A DNA stretch of 15,851 nucleotides from Oscillospiraceae bacterium (GTDB lineage Bacteria > Bacillota_A > Clostridia > Oscillospirales > Oscillospiraceae), in assembly GCA_017936985.1 (NCBI GenBank), contig JAGBEM010000235.1:1-15851 (forward strand), written 5' to 3'. The translations under genes and the position numbers were made by a program. Shown here in pieces: positions 14,511 through 15,851 of the stretch (its first letter is position 1; each line of letters starts with the position of its first letter). A model generated the notes under the pieces. The model saw only the letters and a list, made by a program, of their open reading frames with translations. It ran no database searches and had not been told where the DNA came from.

Positions 14511-15851
14511 ATGGAACTTGATAAAGACTTAGCCGCCCGGCAGGAAGCAAGGCTTTTGTGCCGGCAGGCAGATGCCGCGCAAGAGAAATTGGCGCAAATG
14601 AGCCAGGCGCAGCTGGACCGCATCGCAGAGGCGATCGCTCAGGATTTTTCCGCGGCAGCCGTGGAACTGGCAGAACTGGCTGTCCGGGAAACGGGCTTCG
14701 GCAACGCCGAAGATAAGGTGGTCAAAAACCGCTTCGCTTCTCAAACCGTTGCCGCAGCCATTCGGGATATGAAGACCGTAGGTGTATTAAAAGAGCTGCC
14801 TGGGGAAAAACTATGGGAAATCGGTGTTCCAGTAGGGTTGATCGCCGCCATTGTCCCCAGCACCAACCCCACCTCCACCGTATGCTACAAGGCCATGATC
14901 GCCTTGAAAAGCGGCAATGCCATCGTCTTTTCTCCCCACCCCAAAGCAGTGGATTGCACCTTGCGTGCCGCCCGGATCGTGGCAGCCGCAGCAGAAAAGG
15001 CAGGCGCGCCTGCAGGATGCATCAGCTGCCTGAGCCTGGCTTCCATGGCTGGCTGTCAGGAGCTGATGGCCGCACCGGAAGTCAAGCTCATTCTGGCTAC
15101 CGGCGGCCCCGGCATGGTCAGAGCCGCCTATTCCTCCGGCAAACCGGCCATCGGTGTAGGCGCAGGCAACGGCCCTGCCTATATCCACCACAGTGCAGAT
15201 ATTCAGCACGCTCTTTCCTGCATTGCCCGGTCAAAGAGCTTTGACTACGGAACGGTCTGCGCGTCCGAGCAGAGCATCATCGTGGAAAAGGACATGGAAA
15301 ACGCTGTCCGCGAGGAAGCGAAACGCCAGGGCTTCTACTTTATGAACACCCAAGAGGCAGGCGCTCTGGCAAAGCTGCTGTTCCAACCAAACGGCGCACT
15401 AAACCCGCAAATCGTAGGCCGTCCGGCGGAAAAACTTGCTCAAATGGCGGGCTTCAGTGTGCCCAAAGACACCAAAATTTTGGTGGCTCGGGAGCAGGAG
15501 GCTGGTCCTACCCGCCCCTACTCCATGGAAAAGCTGTGTCCGGTGCTGGCGTTTTTCGTCATGGATAGCGAGGATGCCGTGCTGGAAAAGGCTATTGAAG
15601 TATTAAAGCACGAGGGCAGCGGACACACCTTCGCCATCCACGCAGAGGATCGCAGCGTTGTGGAAAAATTTGCGCTGAAGATCCCAGTATCCCGGTTCCT
15701 GGTAAACACCCCTGCGGCACTGGGCGGCATTGGTGCCACGACAAAGCTGTTCCCGGCACTGACTCTGGGCTGCGGCGCGGTAGGCGGCAGCAGCTCCTCC
15801 AACAACATCTCCCCGCTGGATCTGATCAACATCCGCCGGGTAGCCTGGGAC
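14511..15851 (+). CDS. eutE: CoA-acylating acetaldehyde dehydrogenase EutE (C-terminus cut by window edge)
   Basis: EutE oxidises acetaldehyde to acetyl-CoA with NAD+ inside the shell. The 447 visible codons run open to the right edge. The protein contains ETGFGNAEDKVVKN (60-73), IVPSTNPTSTVCYKAM (114-129), LATGGPGMVRAAY (195-207), GVGAGNGPAYI (215-225) and the catalytic cysteine C250 in YGTVCASEQS. It then shows GGIGATTKLFPALTLGCGAV and ends on DLINIRRVAWD, as in clostridial acylating dehydrogenases. The N-terminus goes straight into the dehydrogenase fold and lacks the extra targeting helix of enterobacterial EutE, so any shell-targeting peptide would be at the missing C-terminus. The ATG at 14511 has AAGGA 10 bases upstream; a nearby ATG at 14507 stops at once. 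Confidence 0.94.
   Translation, partial: MELDKDLAARQEARLLCRQADAAQEKLAQMSQAQLDRIAEAIAQDFSAAAVELAELAVRETGFGNAEDKVVKNRFASQTVAAAIRDMKTVGVLKELPGEKLWEIGVPVGLIAAIVPSTNPTSTVCYKAMIALKSGNAIVFSPHPKAVDCTLRAARIVAAAAEKAGAPAGCISCLSLASMAGCQELMAAPEVKLILATGGPGMVRAAYSSGKPAIGVGAGNGPAYIHHSADIQHALSCIARSKSFDYGTVCASEQSIIVEKDMENAVREEAKRQGFYFMNTQEAGALAKLLFQPNGALNPQIVGRPAEKLAQMAGFSVPKDTKILVAREQEAGPTRPYSMEKLCPVLAFFVMDSEDAVLEKAIEVLKHEGSGHTFAIHAEDRSVVEKFALKIPVSRFLVNTPAALGGIGATTKLFPALTLGCGAVGGSSSSNNISPLDLINIRRVAWD

Noticed and set aside
1..15851. CRISPR arrays, insertion sequences, tRNA/rRNA genes, phage or defence genes
   Set aside because: No direct repeat arrays, transposase-like frames, clover-leaf sequences or defence domains were seen on either strand.

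Overview
The window looks like chromosome from a moderately GC-rich member of the Clostridia, most likely an Oscillospirales/Ruminococcaceae-type gut anaerobe. The basis is strong GGAGG-type ribosome binding sites, sigma-A promoters close to consensus, a Firmicutes-type L20 leader ahead of infC-rpmI-rplT, a YtvI-like AI-2E-family membrane protein, a clostridial-type acylating aldehyde dehydrogenase and an anaerobic ethanolamine microcompartment operon. The genus cannot be fixed from sequence reading alone.

Positions 1-2716 are transcribed leftward. The infC-rpmI-rplT operon (IF3, L35, L20; rplT runs off the left edge) has a near-perfect promoter, a leader with an attenuator just before the gene, and an apparent AUC start codon for infC. 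Upstream of it lie a short aspartate kinase with no ACT domains and, beyond a strong terminator, a small HTH+ACT protein (PheB/UPF0735-like). Positions 2755-3860 hold one rightward AI-2E-family membrane protein with a strong terminator.

Positions 3865-6678 are again leftward. There is a monocistronic double zinc-ribbon protein with a fully consensus promoter, then the Holliday-junction operon ruvC-ruvA-ruvB. The ruv operon is led by an unannotated 50-residue single-pass membrane protein whose stop codon overlaps the ruvC start.

From 6768 to the right edge is one tightly packed rightward operon for ethanolamine use inside a bacterial microcompartment: alcohol dehydrogenase (eutG/pduQ type), eutA, eutB, pduL, an unidentified 132-residue protein, eutN, eutH, eutC, eutL and eutE (cut by the right edge). 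EutH imports ethanolamine. EutBC, kept active by EutA, splits it to acetaldehyde and ammonia. EutE makes acetyl-CoA, the alcohol dehydrogenase makes ethanol and recycles NADH, and PduL makes acetyl phosphate for ATP. EutL and EutN are shell parts. The order is unusual because eutB and eutC are separated by pduL-orf-eutN-eutH. Hexameric shell proteins (EutM/K/S type), the EutVW regulators and the adenosyltransferase are not in the window. No insertion sequences, CRISPR arrays, tRNAs or rRNAs were seen, and no gene-free stretch exceeds 300 bases.
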